Positions 23,590-24,641 of a stretch of DNA of 24,641 nucleotides are shown piece by piece. The position numbers and the translations under genes were made by a program. The notes beneath the pieces were generated by a model that saw only the letters and a program-made list of their open reading frames with translations, ran no database searches and was not told the DNA's origin. Position 1 is the stretch's first letter; each line of letters starts with the position of its first letter. This DNA comes from CAYYGL01 sp964471235 (lineage in GTDB: Bacteria; Calditrichota; Calditrichia; RBG-13-44-9; J075). The stretch is taken from positions 1 through 24,641 of the forward strand of contig CAYYGL010000061.1 of assembly GCA_964471235.1 (NCBI GenBank), written 5' to 3'.

Positions 23590-23691
23590 GTGAATCAAAT
23601 CTATATCACTCGGGATAAGTTCCCACAAGCAGGGGGGCTTATCGGACAATGGGTTGAACCGGGAGATATGGTGAGCTTTACAGGGGGATGA
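23590..23691 (+). CDS. Possible 33-residue ORF ahead of the kinase-phosphatase gene
   Basis: A GTG-initiated frame encodes 33 residues that look protein-like (VNQIYITRDKFPQAGGLIGQ ... PGDMVSFTGG) and ends 3 nt before the next ATG, so the ribosome-binding site of the next gene lies inside it. It could be a translationally coupled leader ORF or the tail of a degraded gene, as the frame stays open some way upstream without an ATG. No Shine-Dalgarno precedes the GTG. I recognise no family. Confidence 0.3.
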   Translation: MNQIYITRDKFPQAGGLIGQWVEPGDMVSFTGG

Positions 23692-23694
23692 GAG

Positions 23695-24513
23695 ATGTTC
23701 CATATTTTTATTGTATCCGATGGTACCGGTCGTACCGCGGTGCAGGCGCTGGAAGCCGCATTGACCCAGTTTCCCGATGTGGAGGTGACTATTGAGGTGC
23801 GACCGAAAACCCGCAGTGAAGCCCGGGTGCTGGAAGTGATTCGGGAAGCTGCCCGGGTGAACGGATTCATCGTGCATACTATTGTGACCCAGAAGTTGCG
23901 GGATTACATCCTCAATACCGGCAGAATGCACAATGTGGAAACCATAGACCTCATGGGACCATTGCTGGCGCAGCTTTCCCACCAATTTTCCTATTTTCCG
24001 TCCGAAAAGCCGGGGTTATTCCGGGAATTGAATAAAGCCTATTTTCAACGCATTGAGGCGATGGAGTTTGCCTTCAAGCACGATGACGGGCAGCGGGTGC
24101 ATGAACTGGATAAGGCGGAGATTGTGCTGGTTGGGGTCTCGCGCACCTTCAAAACCCCGCTCAGCATTTACCTGGCTTTTAAGGGGTGGTTTGTTGCCAA
24201 TGTGCCCATTGTCCTGAATATTCCTCCTCCCCGGATATTGTTCGAAATAGCGCCGGAAAAAGTTTTTGCGCTTACCACCACGCCCCGGCGACTATCGGTG
24301 TTACGCAGTGTTCGGAGCGCTCACCTGGGCGGGGCAGCCGGGGTTTATGCCAATCTGGAGCATGTTAAAGAAGAGCTGAGCTATGCCAATCATTTTTTTG
24401 AAAAGAATCCCCACTGGTCGGTTATCGATGTAACGAATAAACCGATTGAAGAAATTGCCTCCGAAATCATGGAGATTATCCGCACCCGGCAACAGCAGCT
24501 CGCTCCCCGATGA
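23695..24513 (+). CDS. Pyruvate,phosphate dikinase / PEP synthase regulatory protein (DUF299)
   Basis: This 272-residue bifunctional enzyme inactivates PPDK or PEP synthase by ADP-dependent threonine phosphorylation and reactivates it by Pi-dependent dephosphorylation, controlling pyruvate to PEP flux. Hallmarks: the N-terminal strand and loop FIVSDGTGRTA (5-15), the P-loop LVGVSRTFKTPLSIYLA (145-161, canonical GVSRTSKTP with Phe for Ser) and VPIVLNIPPPRILFEI. The length is typical of the family. Start: ATG 23695 with AGGGGG at 23682-23687. Whether the partner is PPDK or PEP synthase is not decidable here, as neither gene is in the window. It follows the DUF420 gene by 131 bp on the same strand. 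Confidence 0.93.
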   Translation: MFHIFIVSDGTGRTAVQALEAALTQFPDVEVTIEVRPKTRSEARVLEVIREAARVNGFIVHTIVTQKLRDYILNTGRMHNVETIDLMGPLLAQLSHQFSYFPSEKPGLFRELNKAYFQRIEAMEFAFKHDDGQRVHELDKAEIVLVGVSRTFKTPLSIYLAFKGWFVANVPIVLNIPPPRILFEIAPEKVFALTTTPRRLSVLRSVRSAHLGGAAGVYANLEHVKEELSYANHFFEKNPHWSVIDVTNKPIEEIASEIMEIIRTRQQQLAPR

Positions 24514-24571
24514 TACCTTCCGTCTGCCAGCAGAAAACCGGGGGCATTCCCCTTCCACGGTTGGGAACGAC

Positions 24572-24641
24572 TTATCTCAGCAGAATCATTTTGCGGGTTT
24601 GCACAAACCGGCTGCCCACCTTCAGCCGGTAGAGATACACC
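24572..24641 (-). CDS. C-terminal tail of a T9SS-secreted protein, start outside window
   Basis: The last 22 residues of a minus-strand gene read VYLYRLKVGSRFVQTRKMIL followed by LR and a TAA at 24572-24574. This is the end of a type IX secretion (Por) C-terminal sorting domain of the 'GxYxYxLxxG ... xxKMxLxR' type, so the missing part is probably a large secreted or surface-attached protein. It is convergent with the kinase-phosphatase gene 58 bp away. Confidence 0.8.
   Translation of the reverse strand, partial: VYLYRLKVGSRFVQTRKMILLR

Overview
This window most likely comes from a non-photosynthetic member of the FCB superphylum, perhaps Calditrichota, KSB1-like or Ignavibacteria-like. The evidence is a type IX secretion C-terminal sorting tail at the right edge, a long-form P5C dehydrogenase, secreted peptidase/beta-propeller/barrel proteins and multi-PAS sensors. 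Strong Shine-Dalgarno sites (AAGGAGG, GGGAGG, AGGAG) precede most genes, which argues against Bacteroidota in the strict sense. The placement is inference; there is no rRNA or ribosomal protein gene to anchor it. I see no tRNA, rRNA, CRISPR array or intact insertion sequence.

Layout. (1) 1-6314, plus strand: the 3' part of a nitrilase, a 1100-residue SARP/BTAD-type regulator with an AAA ATPase and TPR-like tail, a histidyl-FAD oxidoreductase and a secreted SRPBCC protein. Between regulator and oxidoreductase lie three direct repeats about 11-12 bp apart just upstream of a perfect TTGACA, the arrangement SARP regulators recognise, so this looks like a self-contained regulated catabolic or biosynthetic cluster. 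(2) 6512-10131: a visibly AT-richer block. On the minus strand a small sigma factor is followed by a membrane-anchored protein whose C-terminal domain belongs to the eIF2B/MtnA family. Divergently, on the plus strand, lies a lytic transglycosylase lipoprotein. The shared intergenic region holds nested inverted repeats that place the same promoter-like box in front of both divergent genes. This is the best candidate for an undescribed system. (3) 10132-11050: non-coding, with hairpins and decayed interspersed repeats. (4) 11051-14317, minus: a four-PAS protein with a cysteine-rich C-terminus and a clear terminator, and a small exported helical protein. (5) 14910-20663, plus: a gluzincin/beta-propeller/outer-membrane-barrel fusion with its own terminator, then an exported M1 aminopeptidase with a HEAT-like tail. 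(6) 20859-22490, minus: P5C dehydrogenase, preceded by a broken four-helix-bundle (23S rRNA intervening-sequence type) gene flanked by inverted repeats. (7) 23147-24513, plus: a DUF420/CtaM-like membrane protein, a possible tiny ORF and a PPDK/PEP synthase regulatory kinase-phosphatase. (8) 24572 to the end, minus: the tail of a T9SS cargo protein.

Functional picture. Several products act in the envelope or are exported (SRPBCC protein, transglycosylase, propeller/barrel protein, M1 peptidase, T9SS cargo), which fits a protein-degrading heterotroph. P5C dehydrogenase (proline to glutamate), the M1 peptidase and the PPDK/PEPS regulator fit growth on peptides with controlled gluconeogenesis. 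All functional statements are from reading the sequence; no database search was run.
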